A program made the position numbers and the translations under genes. Of a DNA stretch of 64,000 nt, positions 9,697 to 18,651 are shown piece by piece; within the stretch, counting starts at the first letter, position 1, and the number at the start of each line of letters is the position of its first letter. Source of the stretch: Ancylomarina sp. 16SWW S1-10-2 (GTDB lineage: Bacteria; Bacteroidota; Bacteroidia; Bacteroidales; Marinifilaceae); contig NZ_SADB01000020.1 of the NCBI RefSeq assembly GCF_009669305.1, forward strand, positions 18,222 to 82,221, in the 5' to 3' direction. The notes beneath the pieces are model-generated. The model saw only the letters and a program-made list of their open reading frames with translations, was not told the DNA's origin and did not search any database.

Positions 9697-10176
9697 TTAC
9701 TCTGGGTAGTTAAGATTTTCTTCTTTTAGATTACTTAAAACTTCTTTATAAAATTTCTTAGCTTCTTGCCTTGCTCCTTCCAAATCGTGACTCTTGTAGT
9801 TACCACATTCATTGATGCCAGCACCAGGAATCTCTTCATTAAAATCTGACATAAACTTGAACATTTCTTGAATCACACCAACAACATCCTTCGAAACGTA
9901 ATCACCATGAAAAATCATATAAAAACCAGTACAACAACCCATTGGTCCGAAATAAACTGTTTTCTTAGCCCAATCATCGTGATTTCTTAAAAATGTAGCA
10001 CAAAGATGCTCCATGGTATGCATAGCCTCAATTTCCATTGCAGGCTCAACATTTGGTAATTTTGTTCTAATATCAAAACTTGTTAGAATCTCACTACCTA
10101 CTGTATCTTTACGAGAAACATATATACCTCGTTTCAATCTACTATGATCAACTTGAAAACTATCTATCTTTTTCAT
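9697..10176 (-). CDS. luxS: S-ribosylhomocysteine lyase LuxS
   Basis: The 159-residue enzyme splits S-ribosylhomocysteine into homocysteine and DPD, the AI-2 precursor. The metal motif HTMEH is at 53-57, the catalytic cysteine region GPMGCCTGFY at 78-86, and the third metal ligand Cys124 in NECGNY. Length is typical. It lies 29 bases downstream of mtnN on the same strand, so the two consecutive steps of S-adenosylhomocysteine breakdown are encoded as one operon. Presence of luxS shows AI-2 can be made; it does not by itself prove quorum sensing. A bidirectional terminator overlaps the end of the gene. Confidence 0.97.
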   Translation of the reverse strand: MKKIDSFQVDHSRLKRGIYVSRKDTVGSEILTSFDIRTKLPNVEPAMEIEAMHTMEHLCATFLRNHDDWAKKTVYFGPMGCCTGFYMIFHGDYVSKDVVGVIQEMFKFMSDFNEEIPGAGINECGNYKSHDLEGARQEAKKFYKEVLSNLKEENLNYPE

Positions 10177-10205
10177 CTTATCTATATTTTATTTTTTTAA
10201 TAGAA

Positions 10206-10907
10206 TTAGGCTTGACCTAACTCTTGAATCATCTCCATTACCATATTACCAGAATTAACTGCAGCAGTTTCAACAAACTCCTCATACTGAACAGCATTAT
10301 CCTGTCCTGCAATATCCGAAATAGAACGGATAACAACAAATGGAACTTCAAAACGATGGCAAGTTTGAGCAATAGCAGCACCTTCCATTTCTACTGCATC
10401 AGCTTCTGGAATCAATTTTTTAATTTGCTTTGTTGCTTCGGGATTATTCATAAACTGATCTCCTGTAACAATTGTGCCACACTTGGTTGTTAAATTCGTT
10501 AATTTATGAATAGATCTATCAGCTACTTCAATTAACTTAGAATCCGCAATAAAACTAGGCGGCATACCTGGTACTTGCCCATGTTTATAACCAAAAACAG
10601 TACAATCAAAATCATGATGACTAACTTCTTTGGAAATAACGATATCACCAACTTTCAAATCAGAAATAAAACCACCAGCACAACCTGTATTAATTACAAA
10701 ATCAGGCGCAAAATTATCAATCAAAATAGCAGCTCCAATCCCAGCATTCACTTTACCAATACCCGATTGTAACAAAACAATATTAATACCATGTATTTGC
10801 CCTTTATAGAAAGTAAAACCTGCCTTACTAATTTCTTCTATATTTTTTAATTCATCACGGAGCCTAGTGACCTCAATCTCCATAGCACCTATTATACCTA
10901 TATTCAT
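10206..10907 (-). CDS. mtnN: 5'-methylthioadenosine/S-adenosylhomocysteine nucleosidase
   Basis: The 233-residue protein is the Pfs/MtnN nucleosidase that removes adenine from S-adenosylhomocysteine and methylthioadenosine. Recognisable segments are MNIGIIGAMEIEV at the start, NTGCAGGF, GTIVTGDQFM, the ribose- and adenine-binding AVEMEGAAIAQ (about 172-182), and RSISDIAG with the catalytic Asp. Length matches the family. It is the first gene of the mtnN-luxS operon and produces the S-ribosylhomocysteine that LuxS uses next. A minus-strand promoter lies about 80 bases upstream, in the divergent spacer with the DUF2461 gene. Confidence 0.97.
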   Translation of the reverse strand: MNIGIIGAMEIEVTRLRDELKNIEEISKAGFTFYKGQIHGINIVLLQSGIGKVNAGIGAAILIDNFAPDFVINTGCAGGFISDLKVGDIVISKEVSHHDFDCTVFGYKHGQVPGMPPSFIADSKLIEVADRSIHKLTNLTTKCGTIVTGDQFMNNPEATKQIKKLIPEADAVEMEGAAIAQTCHRFEVPFVVIRSISDIAGQDNAVQYEEFVETAAVNSGNMVMEMIQELGQA

Positions 10908-10983
10908 TTTTCCCTTTTTATATGATCATCAAAATTAAACCATTCGTTTTCAGTAATAACTAATTTCAAATGCTTAAGTGCTG

Positions 10984-11014
10984 CAAAATTAACAAAGGAA
11001 ATGGGTTTACTAAA
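10984..11014 (-). promoter_or_regulatory. Putative mtnN-luxS promoter
   Basis: Read on the minus strand, TTTA at 11014-11011, a 19-base spacer and TAATTTTG at 10991-10984 match the Bacteroidota promoter pattern with one deviation in the -33 box. It gives a leader of about 70 bases before mtnN. Confidence 0.5.
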
Positions 11015-11141
11015 TTCAATATTAAAATAATAAGCTATTAATAAATTTCACACCTATAAGAATTAGGTATCAAACTTTGAATTTTGTCTGCAATAATCGT
11101 ATTTTGAACCTCAATTAAATTGACAAATAAAATAACAGAAT

Positions 11142-11804
11142 ATGCTGAATAAATCTATATATAAATATCTACTTGATCTTAGGGAAAACAATAATAGGGA
11201 TTGGTTTCACGCTAATAAAACCCAATATAACGAGGCAAAACAAGATTTTGAACTTTTTATAGAACTAAGCATAGCACAAATTAAACAAATAGACCCTTCG
11301 GTAACTGGCAATATTGCAAAAGATTGTATTTTCCGAATTTTTAGAGATGTTCGATTCTCTAACGATAAACGCCCTTATAAAACCAACTTTGGAGCATTTA
11401 TATCTCGTGGTGGTCGTAAATCTAAATATGGTGGTTATTATATTCATATTGAACCTGAACAATGTTTTCTAGGTGGCGGTTGTTTTATGCCCGAGCCTAA
11501 AACACTTAAAGCAATACGTGAAGAAATTTTTCATCATCCTGAAGAATTTAAATCAATAATTGAGAAACCAGAATTTGTTAGTCATTTTCCTGAATTATAT
11601 GGTGATAAGCTAAAAACTGCTCCTCGTGGCTATCCTAAAGATTTTGAACACATTCAGCTCTTAAACTACAAACACTATGCAGTTAGTCAGTTTATTACTG
11701 ATGATATTGCAACTTCAGATAAATTTCCTATTGCCATACAAGAATCATTTGAAGCACTACAGCCTCTTAATCTCTTTTTGAATGATATAATAGAGAATTT
11801 ATAA
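11142..11804 (+). CDS. DUF2461 domain-containing protein
   Basis: The 220-residue protein matches the DUF2461/TIGR02453 family: LRENNNRDWFHANKTQY near the N-terminus, then RIFRDVRFSNDKRPYKTNFGAFISRGG (about 66-92), YYIHIEPEQCFLGGG and a C-terminal PRGYPKDFEHIQLL. The function is unknown, though the family is widespread in bacteria and also occurs in eukaryotes. It has no signal peptide. It diverges from mtnN and may start a loose rightward group with the next two genes, because spacers are short (65 and 9 bases) and no terminator is seen. Confidence 0.85.
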   Translation: MLNKSIYKYLLDLRENNNRDWFHANKTQYNEAKQDFELFIELSIAQIKQIDPSVTGNIAKDCIFRIFRDVRFSNDKRPYKTNFGAFISRGGRKSKYGGYYIHIEPEQCFLGGGCFMPEPKTLKAIREEIFHHPEEFKSIIEKPEFVSHFPELYGDKLKTAPRGYPKDFEHIQLLNYKHYAVSQFITDDIATSDKFPIAIQESFEALQPLNLFLNDIIENL

Positions 11805-11869
11805 CTGACAACCATTTGGTAATATTACCAATAAAGGAGATATTCGTAGTCTTAAATTAAAAACAAATT

Positions 11870-12268
11870 ATGAGTCAAAAAGGGAACAGACTTAGTGGAG
11901 AAGAATTACATGAACTAGGCATAAAGTGGGTGTACAAGCACATTAAAGATGAGTACGAAATTCTATCGGTAAATATTGAATTTGAAGAAAATCCTCAAAT
12001 CTTAGCTCGAAAAGACGAAGACATGTATTTCATCGTAGTAAAAACAAGCACTTACCCAGACTTAGGATCACTATCGCCAATGGCTGCAGAAGAAATAATA
12101 AAGCATGCCGATAAGCATAAAGCTAAAATCTTATTTGCACATGTCGGTATAGCTAATGCAGATACAAAGAATGAAGCAGAAATGGCTTATCCTGCAAAAG
12201 GAGGTCAATATTACATCAATTACAATGGTTTAAGCATAGAGCCAAATATACTTATGCAACCAGAATAA
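11870..12268 (+). CDS. Hypothetical protein, 132 residues, upstream of pdxH
   Basis: I do not recognise this protein by name. It is short, soluble and without a signal peptide. The core alternates charged and hydrophobic stretches (YEILSVNIEFEENPQILARKD, MYFIVVKTST, AKILFAHVGI). The layout of an acidic residue followed by a strand with V-x-K loosely recalls PD-(D/E)XK-like folds, but I would not assign nuclease activity. The end shows a YYINYNG strand. It is only 9 bases upstream of pdxH, so the two are very probably cotranscribed. Confidence 0.7.
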   Translation: MSQKGNRLSGEELHELGIKWVYKHIKDEYEILSVNIEFEENPQILARKDEDMYFIVVKTSTYPDLGSLSPMAAEEIIKHADKHKAKILFAHVGIANADTKNEAEMAYPAKGGQYYINYNGLSIEPNILMQPE

Positions 12269-12277
12269 ATAGTTATT

Positions 12278-12916
12278 ATGCAAGAAGATATCCAGAAAAA
12301 ACGCCACGAATACACGCTTAAGCAATTGGATGAAAGAGATGTAAACCTTAATCCATTTACTCAATTTGACATCTGGTTTAAAATGGCCCATGATTTGGAT
12401 TTATTAGATGCCAATGCAATGACTTTAGCAACAGTAAATTCAGATGGGAAACCTACAGCAAGGATACTTCTACTTAAAGATTATTCTGATCAAGGCTTCT
12501 GCTTTTTTACTAATTATAACAGTCGAAAGGGAAAAGATATAAAAGAGAATCCATATGGTGCCATAGTTTTCTTCTGGCCTGAATTGGAAAAACAGATTCG
12601 AATTGAAGGTTCTATCGAAAAATTAAAATCTAAAGATTCAGACCATTATTTTATGAACCGACCGGTTGGTAGTCGACGTGCTGCTGCAGCATCTCCTCAA
12701 TCCTCAATTCTCAAAAATAGAGATGAATTAGAACAAGCTATTCAAAATTTCAAAAATGAATTTGACGATAAGTTTAAACGACCAAACTATTGGGGTGGTT
12801 ATAAACTAAAGCCTACAAAATTCGAATTTTGGCAAGGAAGAGAGAGTCGTTTAAACGATAGAATCGAATTTGAATTGGAAAATGGCAATTGGAATTTCCA
12901 TCGCCTAGCACCTTGA
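12278..12916 (+). CDS. pdxH: Pyridoxamine 5'-phosphate oxidase
   Basis: The 212-residue FMN enzyme oxidises pyridoxine or pyridoxamine 5'-phosphate to pyridoxal 5'-phosphate, the last step of B6 salvage. Family landmarks are MTLATVNSDGKPTARILLLKDY, FFTNYNSRKGKDI, EKQIRIEGSIEKL, RPVGSRRAAAASPQSS and the C-terminal WGGYKLKPTKFEFWQGRESRLNDR ending in HRLAP. Length is typical. The upstream hypothetical gene is 9 bases away, which supports cotranscription. Its product would supply cofactor to many enzymes rather than to one neighbour. Confidence 0.97.
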   Translation: MQEDIQKKRHEYTLKQLDERDVNLNPFTQFDIWFKMAHDLDLLDANAMTLATVNSDGKPTARILLLKDYSDQGFCFFTNYNSRKGKDIKENPYGAIVFFWPELEKQIRIEGSIEKLKSKDSDHYFMNRPVGSRRAAAASPQSSILKNRDELEQAIQNFKNEFDDKFKRPNYWGGYKLKPTKFEFWQGRESRLNDRIEFELENGNWNFHRLAP

Positions 12917-13079
12917 TTTTCAAGTAAACAAAAGAAATACCTTTCAAATATGGCTTTTGGTCGTCTTGCCGAATTCAAAAAATAACTATCTTGTGCTTGA
13001 TTTTCACCCCGATAGAAACTTTATTTGGTTTTAAATCTAACACTTTTTAGAAGTTCTAATAAAGTATATTTGACTAAAA

Positions 13080-13625
13080 ATGAGCATTATCAAAAATACG
13101 GCTGAAAAAATTGCCAGAAAATTACTAGCCAAAGAAGTAAAAAAATTAACAAAACATGTAGAATTTCACAATATGCAAAGTGCTAAATACATTGGCATTT
13201 TATTTGATACAAATAAAAAAGAAAATAATAGTATAGTAAGCAACTTCTACACAGACTTAAAAAAACAAGGTTATAAAATAAGTGCAGCTGGTTGGTACGA
13301 GGGAGTTGAAGTTCCCCAAAAACCGATAAATACATTAGATTTTATCTATTTTTCAGAATCAGACTGTAATTGGAAAGGAATACCTCAATCACATGATATA
13401 AATGAATTTTTTAAACAACAATTTGATATTCTTTTTATTTTAACTCAGTCAGAAGAACTCACAGTTCAATACATAACATCTTTATCGCCTGCATCTTTTA
13501 AAGTAGGTGCAAAAGGAAATAATGCTGAGTATCTAGATTTTATGATTGAACTAAAAGAGAATGCTTCAATTAAAGAACTTATTCAAGACAGTATCACATA
13601 TTTATCAGAAATTAAGAAAAACTAA
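13080..13625 (+). CDS. DUF6913-like protein upstream of dapA
   Basis: A 181-residue cytosolic protein that resembles the small Bacteroidota family DUF6913; this assignment is from memory of the pattern and moderate. Features include an amphipathic basic N-terminus (KIARKLLAKEVKKLTKH), a strand SAKYIGILFDTNKK and a late GNNAEYLDFMIELK. No catalytic motif is visible. A TATATTTG -7-like box lies at 13065-13072, only 8 bases before the ATG, which would make a nearly leaderless mRNA if real. The stop is 6 bases from the dapA start, so the two genes form an operon. Confidence 0.75.
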   Translation: MSIIKNTAEKIARKLLAKEVKKLTKHVEFHNMQSAKYIGILFDTNKKENNSIVSNFYTDLKKQGYKISAAGWYEGVEVPQKPINTLDFIYFSESDCNWKGIPQSHDINEFFKQQFDILFILTQSEELTVQYITSLSPASFKVGAKGNNAEYLDFMIELKENASIKELIQDSITYLSEIKKN

Positions 13626-13631
13626 AATATA

Positions 13632-14516
13632 ATGTCACAACATTTTTCAGGAACAGGAGTCGCGATCGTTACCCCTTTCCACACGGATGGAAATATCGAT
13701 TTTAAATCACTTACGAACTTAGTCGATTTTCAAATAAACAATGGCGTAAACTATCTTGTTGTTATGGGAACAACAGGTGAATCAGCAACGCTTAATAAGG
13801 ATGAAAAAAAAGCTGTTATCGATCATATCATTAAAGTTAACAATAAGAGAGTTCCTCTAGTTATTGGTATAGGTGGTAATAACACAAGTGAAGTTGTTGA
13901 AGGCATAAAAAGCTTTCATGCTTATGATAAAATTGCTGGAATTCTATCTGTTGCACCATATTACAACAAACCAAGCCAAGAAGGACTTTATCAGCATTAC
14001 AAAATGATTGCAGATGCTTGCCCAGTACCAGTAATTCTATATAATGTTCCTGGAAGATCTTCGGTAAATATTTCTGCAGAAACAACACTTCGATTAGCCA
14101 ACGACATTGAAAATATTGTTGCAGTTAAAGAAGCTTCTGGAAATATAGAACAAATCATGAACATTATTAAAAACAAACCAGAAGGATTTTCTGTAATTTC
14201 AGGTGATGATGCTCTTACATTTCCAATGATCTGCCTAGGTGCTGATGGTGTAATTTCTGTAGTCGCAAATGCCTTTCCTAAAGAATTCAGTAACATGGTT
14301 AATTATGCTCGTCAATCGAAAATTGATGATGCAAAAACATTACACTACAAGCTTATTGATATTATTCAAAATTTATTCACAGAAGGAAATCCAGCTGGTA
14401 TCAAAGCCATTCTAAACATCAATGGTCTGATTGAAAACAACTTTAGACTACCAATGACTGGCGTAAGTACTAATCACTACGAAAAGCTCAAAAAATTAGT
14501 ACAGCAAATACAATAA
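13632..14516 (+). CDS. dapA: 4-hydroxy-tetrahydrodipicolinate synthase
   Basis: The 294-residue aldolase condenses pyruvate and aspartate semialdehyde, the first committed step to lysine and meso-diaminopimelate. GTTGESATL (46-54) is the substrate-binding loop, Tyr137 in YNVPGRSS the catalytic tyrosine, and Lys166 in VKEASGN the Schiff-base lysine. DDALTFPMICLGADGVISV follows as usual. Length is normal. It is translationally close (6 bases) to the DUF6913-like gene. A weak hairpin, ATACTCA/TGAGTAT at 14574-14594, could end the transcript. Confidence 0.97.
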   Translation: MSQHFSGTGVAIVTPFHTDGNIDFKSLTNLVDFQINNGVNYLVVMGTTGESATLNKDEKKAVIDHIIKVNNKRVPLVIGIGGNNTSEVVEGIKSFHAYDKIAGILSVAPYYNKPSQEGLYQHYKMIADACPVPVILYNVPGRSSVNISAETTLRLANDIENIVAVKEASGNIEQIMNIIKNKPEGFSVISGDDALTFPMICLGADGVISVVANAFPKEFSNMVNYARQSKIDDAKTLHYKLIDIIQNLFTEGNPAGIKAILNINGLIENNFRLPMTGVSTNHYEKLKKLVQQIQ

Positions 14517-14636
14517 AATTGGCACACAAATTGTGTGGGTATTCATAAGATTACTTTTAGTAAAAGTATTTTAATACTCATTGAATGTGAGTATCTTTAA
14601 GTTTCAACCTAAACAGAGTAAATTAAAACATACATT

Positions 14637-15221
14637 ATGAATCATTCATTACGTTTATTAGTTCTAGCATTAATATTAGTTACTAGTGCTTCTTGTTCAC
14701 GTCAAATAACACGAGTATCACCTGATCAACAAATTGATTTAAGTGGTCGTTGGAATGACACAGACTCACAGTTAGCTGCACAAGCTTTAACACAACAAGT
14801 TTTGAGTCAAAATTGGATTGCGAATTTCGAAAAGGAATTCAACAGAAAACCAGTGGTTATTGTTGGACTTATTTATAACAAGAGTTCCGAACATATCGAG
14901 GCTGACACTTATATCAAAGATATTGAGAAGTCTATTCTTAATGATGGTCGTGTTCGTCTTGTACAAGCAGGTTCTAAACGTGAAGATTTACGTCAAGAAA
15001 GAGCTGACCAACAGGATTTTGCTGCAAAAGCAACTATAAAAAAATGGGGACAAGAATTAGGTGCTGATTTCATTTTACAAGGTGATATAAATTCTATTGT
15101 TGATAGTTATAAAAAAGAAAAAGTACGTTATTACCAATTAAGTCTTGAATTAACTAGTATCGAAACGAGTGAACTAGTGTGGATGGGTGATAAAAAGATT
15201 AAGAAATACGTGAATCGATAA
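14637..15221 (+). CDS. LpoB-like lipoprotein (penicillin-binding protein activator family)
   Basis: A 194-residue lipoprotein with lipobox TSASC (Cys about 20). The mature part follows the LpoB/YcfM pattern: ISLSGRW-like DLSGRWNDTDS, KPVVIVGLIYNKSSEHI, IEKSILNDGRVRLVQ and LGADFILQGDI. In Escherichia coli, LpoB stimulates PBP1b from the outer membrane; a similar role in cell-wall synthesis is plausible here but inferred. It is followed after 94 bases by a TPR lipoprotein that commonly accompanies this family, with a hairpin between them. Start choice is supported by the signal peptide. Confidence 0.85.
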   Translation: MNHSLRLLVLALILVTSASCSRQITRVSPDQQIDLSGRWNDTDSQLAAQALTQQVLSQNWIANFEKEFNRKPVVIVGLIYNKSSEHIEADTYIKDIEKSILNDGRVRLVQAGSKREDLRQERADQQDFAAKATIKKWGQELGADFILQGDINSIVDSYKKEKVRYYQLSLELTSIETSELVWMGDKKIKKYVNR

Positions 15222-15244
15222 ATTACAGGGTTACGCTTATAAAT

Positions 15245-15269
15245 CTTGCAAGACATAACGTCTTGCAAG
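15245..15269 (+). promoter_or_regulatory. Hairpin between the LpoB-like and TPR lipoprotein genes
   Basis: A perfect 10-bp stem CTTGCAAGAC / GTCTTGCAAG with a 5-base loop is followed by a weak T-rich stretch. It may be a leaky terminator that lowers expression of the downstream gene. Confidence 0.55.
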
Positions 15270-15315
15270 CATTTTAATTTCTTGGCTAAAATATAAAATC
15301 AATCTTTCTCCAAGC

Positions 15316-16725
15316 ATGATACTATTTCTACACAAGCGATTCCATTTATTTCTTGTTCTCTTTGCTTCAATAATATTATCAAGTTGTGCAACTTATTACC
15401 AACAAAACGAAGCGTTTAATAAAAGTTTTGAAAATGGTGATATGCAAACAGCAAATAAACATTTAGATGCAAACAAGCAACTCCAATCTAATCGAAACAG
15501 AGTACTTTACCTTGTAAACAAAGGTACTTTGGCTTGGATGCAAAAAGATTATGCCTTAGCTAACACCTACTTTAACGAAGCTGATATATTTGTTGAAGAT
15601 CAACGAAAAAATTTAGGATCAGAAGCTTTAGCTCTCATTTCAAACCCTAGAGTTAAACCCTACAAACCAGAAGATTTTGAGAATGTACTTATAAACTATT
15701 ATAAGGCCATAGGTTATCTTCAATTGGGAAAAACCCAAGAAGCACTTATAGAATGTCGCCGTGTTAATGAAAAACTCTACGCTCTAAACGACAAATACCC
15801 TCGTAATAATAAAAATAGATATAGTGATGATGCTTTTGCTCATAACCTTATGGGAATGATATACGATGCATCAAAAGATTACAATAATGCTTTTATTGCA
15901 TACCGAAACGCGTACAATATCTATAAAAACAACTATTCAGAAAACTTTGGGACCATTAGTCCTGAACAATTAAAAAAAGATATTTTAAGAACAGCTAAAC
16001 GTATTGGATTCGAAAAAGAATATCTCTTTTACAGTAAAGAATTTAATATGACTGTTGAGGATTCTTTGAAAGATGAAGGAGAAATAATTTTTATTTGGAT
16101 GAATGGTTTAGGCCCAGTTAAAGACGAATGGAGTATTAATTTTGCTGCTCACAAAGGCGCAGGAGGCATTTTAACCCTTGCCAATAATGAAGAAGGTGTT
16201 AGTTTCCCTTTCAACATGAATAATTTTAATAGAAATGAGAAAGCTGCATTCAGCAATCTTGACTTTGTTCGAATTGCATTTCCCAAATACAGAGAAAGGG
16301 TACCTTTATTCAATCAGGCTTTAATTGAAATTGATAGTTTAGTTCAATATAAATTGGAAAAAGCTGAAGATATTAATGCTATTGCATTTAAATGTCTAAA
16401 AGATAGAATGGTTAGAGAAATAGCAAATTCAATTTTACGACTTGCCACTAAAAAAGCATTAGAAACATATGCTAATAGTAAGAATGAGACCTTGGGTACG
16501 CTACTCAGTCTTGCTAATGCCATAACAGAGAAAGCAGATACTCGCAATTGGCAAACACTTCCTCATAGCATATACTATACAAGAATCAAATTAAAACCAG
16601 GAAACCACAAACTGATATTAAATCTTAAAAGTGGAGTAAATGGTGGACATAAACAAGCGCTAAACTTTAATGTAAAAGCTAATACAACACAGTTTTTTAC
16701 GTTCCAAAATTTAGAAACAAGGTAA
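15316..16725 (+). CDS. TPR-containing lipoprotein (COG3014-like)
   Basis: A 469-residue lipoprotein with lipobox LSSC (Cys about 24). The N-terminal half is helical with tetratricopeptide-like repeats: VLYLVNKGTLAWMQKDYALANTYFNEAD near 56-83, then AIGYLQLGKTQEALIECRRVN and AHNLMGMIYDASKDYNNAFIAYRNAY. The C-terminal half is of mixed type and ends in a beta-rich region (KLKPGNHKLILNLKSG). It resembles COG3014 proteins, which are found beside LpoB-like lipoproteins in other bacteria; the pairing here agrees. A role in the envelope, perhaps with the LpoB-like protein, is inference. Confidence 0.75.
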   Translation: MILFLHKRFHLFLVLFASIILSSCATYYQQNEAFNKSFENGDMQTANKHLDANKQLQSNRNRVLYLVNKGTLAWMQKDYALANTYFNEADIFVEDQRKNLGSEALALISNPRVKPYKPEDFENVLINYYKAIGYLQLGKTQEALIECRRVNEKLYALNDKYPRNNKNRYSDDAFAHNLMGMIYDASKDYNNAFIAYRNAYNIYKNNYSENFGTISPEQLKKDILRTAKRIGFEKEYLFYSKEFNMTVEDSLKDEGEIIFIWMNGLGPVKDEWSINFAAHKGAGGILTLANNEEGVSFPFNMNNFNRNEKAAFSNLDFVRIAFPKYRERVPLFNQALIEIDSLVQYKLEKAEDINAIAFKCLKDRMVREIANSILRLATKKALETYANSKNETLGTLLSLANAITEKADTRNWQTLPHSIYYTRIKLKPGNHKLILNLKSGVNGGHKQALNFNVKANTTQFFTFQNLETR

Positions 16726-16790
16726 TGTTCTATTTGTGATTATTAGTTGCATTACTTAGATTCGCATATTCAACTTTTTTAAAATAACAT

Positions 16791-17261
16791 ATGGACAAAT
16801 TAAATAAGAGCAAAAGAGCTCGTTATCAAAGACTAAACACACAGTTAAAAGGTATATTTAAACCTACCGATATTATGATGTCTCGTTTGGCAACAATCGA
16901 AGCCATACTTCATCATAAGATCAAATATTATGCATGGACAGGGATATATCTTCTTGTTGATGGAGAACTGCTTGTTCATTCCTACCAAGGACCTGTTGCT
17001 TGTCAAAGATTAGCTAAAGACAAAGGCGTGTGTTGGGCAGCAATAAATCAAAATAAAACATTGGTTATACCTGATGTTAATGATTTCCCAGGTCATATCG
17101 CCTGTAATTCAGCTACAAACTCAGAAATTGTTGTGCCTCTAAAAAATCAAGAAGGTCATATTATTGGTGTATTTGATGTGGATTCATTCGAATTAAACTC
17201 CTTTGATGAAATAGATGCTGAAGAATTAGAAAAAATCATTAATATGGCATTTGAGCTATAA
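16791..17261 (+). CDS. msrC: Free methionine-(R)-sulfoxide reductase (GAF domain)
   Basis: The 156-residue GAF-domain protein carries the three conserved cysteines of fRMsr: Cys71 in GPVACQRL, Cys81 in GVCWAA and Cys105 in GHIACNS. It also has the surrounding signature IPDVNDFPGHIAC and SEIVVPL. The enzyme reduces free methionine-R-sulfoxide with thioredoxin. The N-terminus (about 30 residues, basic) is slightly longer than in short homologues. It is probably cytosolic and part of general oxidative-stress repair. The neighbouring genes are same-strand but about 60 bases apart, so coupling is uncertain. Confidence 0.88.
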   Translation: MDKLNKSKRARYQRLNTQLKGIFKPTDIMMSRLATIEAILHHKIKYYAWTGIYLLVDGELLVHSYQGPVACQRLAKDKGVCWAAINQNKTLVIPDVNDFPGHIACNSATNSEIVVPLKNQEGHIIGVFDVDSFELNSFDEIDAEELEKIINMAFEL

Positions 17262-17320
17262 TAAGATTCATCAGTTTACGCTTAATTTATAAGCTTCAAT
17301 ATGATATCATAAAAACTTAC

Positions 17321-17851
17321 ATGAAATCAACATTACCAAAAAATACAATTCACTATTGCCCAAAATGTGGTAGTAGTGAATTTTCATTTAAAAAAGATCA
17401 GTCTTTTTTATGCAATAAGTGTGAATTTCATTTATATATCAACTCAGCGGCTGCAGTAGCAGCGTTAATTGTTAATGATAAAGGTGAAATTCTATTCACT
17501 AGACGAGCATTTGAACCTCACAAAGGTATGCTTGATTTACCAGGAGGTTTTGTAGATATTATGGAAACTGCTGAAAATGCACTTTGTAGGGAAATAAAGG
17601 AAGAACTGAATCTCGAAATAAAGCAATTTGATTATTATATGTCTTCTCCCAACGAATATATTTTTGGTGGATTATCTGTTTTCACACTCGATTTAGCTTA
17701 TATTTGCCAAGTCAAATCATTTATAGACATACAGCCAAGAGACGATGTTTCTAGTTACGAATTTATTGCACCAAACTTGATTCATTTCGACGATATTGGT
17801 GGTGAATCTATTAAAAGAATAGCGAAGGCTTTTACAAAAATACTAGGATAA
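17321..17851 (+). CDS. Nudix hydrolase with N-terminal zinc ribbon
   Basis: The 176-residue protein begins with a zinc ribbon (Cys13, Cys16, Cys31, Cys34: CPKC...CNKC). A Nudix domain follows, with the box at 75-97 (GGFVDIMETAENALCREI and then KEEL), matching G-x5-E-x7-RExxEE. Nudix enzymes hydrolyse nucleoside diphosphates linked to another group; the zinc ribbon resembles NudC-type or ADP-ribose-type enzymes, but the substrate cannot be read from the sequence. It is 25 bases upstream of the kinase gene and may start the glycan-related operon. Confidence 0.9.
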   Translation: MKSTLPKNTIHYCPKCGSSEFSFKKDQSFLCNKCEFHLYINSAAAVAALIVNDKGEILFTRRAFEPHKGMLDLPGGFVDIMETAENALCREIKEELNLEIKQFDYYMSSPNEYIFGGLSVFTLDLAYICQVKSFIDIQPRDDVSSYEFIAPNLIHFDDIGGESIKRIAKAFTKILG

Positions 17852-17876
17852 ATTTATCCAATCATTCTATTAATAT

Positions 17877-18632
17877 ATGCGAATTAAAATCAACCCTAAA
17901 TATTCAAAACTGAAACCTTTTCTTGAAAATCTTCATCAGAATTTCGACAAGAAAGGAAAATCAATCTACAAAGGGAGAAATGAGATTCGAGTATTTGAAG
18001 TTGAAGGATTAAAGTTGAATGTTAAGTCTTTCAAAATACCTCATCTAATAAACAAAATTGCTTACGCATATCTAAGAGGCTCAAAGGCAAAACACTCTTT
18101 TGAATACGCACTAAAGATAAGGGAATATGGAGCTGAAACTCCAGAACCTATTGCATGTGTTGAAATCTTAAAAAATGGATTTTTTAATCGAAGTTATTAC
18201 GTTTCTATACATCATCAATATGATTTTACCATACGAGATTTAATTGGTTTCGACTTTCCTGATAAAGAAAATATTCTCAAACAATTTGCTGTATTTACAT
18301 ACGAAAAGCTACACAAAAACAATATACATCATCTTGATTATTCTCGTGGGAATATTCTAATCACTCAACTTGCAAATCAAAAATATGATTTTAGCATTGT
18401 AGATATTAATCGAATGCGATTTGAGAAAATGGGTTATCTGAAAGGATTAAAAAATTTCGCTCAAATTTGGGCAAGTGCAGAAGAATTAGAAATTGTTGGG
18501 AAAGAATATGCTCGAATAAATCAGAAAGATGAAAAAGAAGCTGCAAAACTTTTAATTCAATTTGACGTAGAACACAAAGAGAAAATTGAACAAAAACAAA
18601 GATTCAAAAAACGTTTAAAATCATCCAAATAA
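17877..18632 (+). CDS. Lipopolysaccharide kinase (InaA/Kdo-kinase-like) family protein
   Basis: The 251-residue protein has an eukaryotic-type kinase fold as in InaA, KdkA and heptose kinases. The catalytic loop is HHLDYSRGNILI (Asp154, Asn159) and the metal-binding aspartate is in VDINRMRF (about Asp176). The N-terminal lobe is shortened (FKIPHLINKIAYAYLRGSKAKHSFEYA). Such kinases phosphorylate inner-core sugars of lipopolysaccharide at the cytosolic membrane face. Its position just before a glycerophosphotransferase-like gene (19 bases) supports a surface-glycan role; the exact acceptor is unknown. Confidence 0.82.
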   Translation: MRIKINPKYSKLKPFLENLHQNFDKKGKSIYKGRNEIRVFEVEGLKLNVKSFKIPHLINKIAYAYLRGSKAKHSFEYALKIREYGAETPEPIACVEILKNGFFNRSYYVSIHHQYDFTIRDLIGFDFPDKENILKQFAVFTYEKLHKNNIHHLDYSRGNILITQLANQKYDFSIVDINRMRFEKMGYLKGLKNFAQIWASAEELEIVGKEYARINQKDEKEAAKLLIQFDVEHKEKIEQKQRFKKRLKSSK

Positions 18633-18651
18633 ATATAAAGACCTAAGTTAT

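Noticed and set aside
9697-10907. A full quorum-sensing system around luxS
   Set aside because: Only mtnN and luxS are present. No AI-2 receptor or lsr genes are seen, so a metabolic role suffices.
13861-14296. Minus-strand frames opposite dapA
   Set aside because: They mirror the conserved dapA coding sequence and have no independent support.
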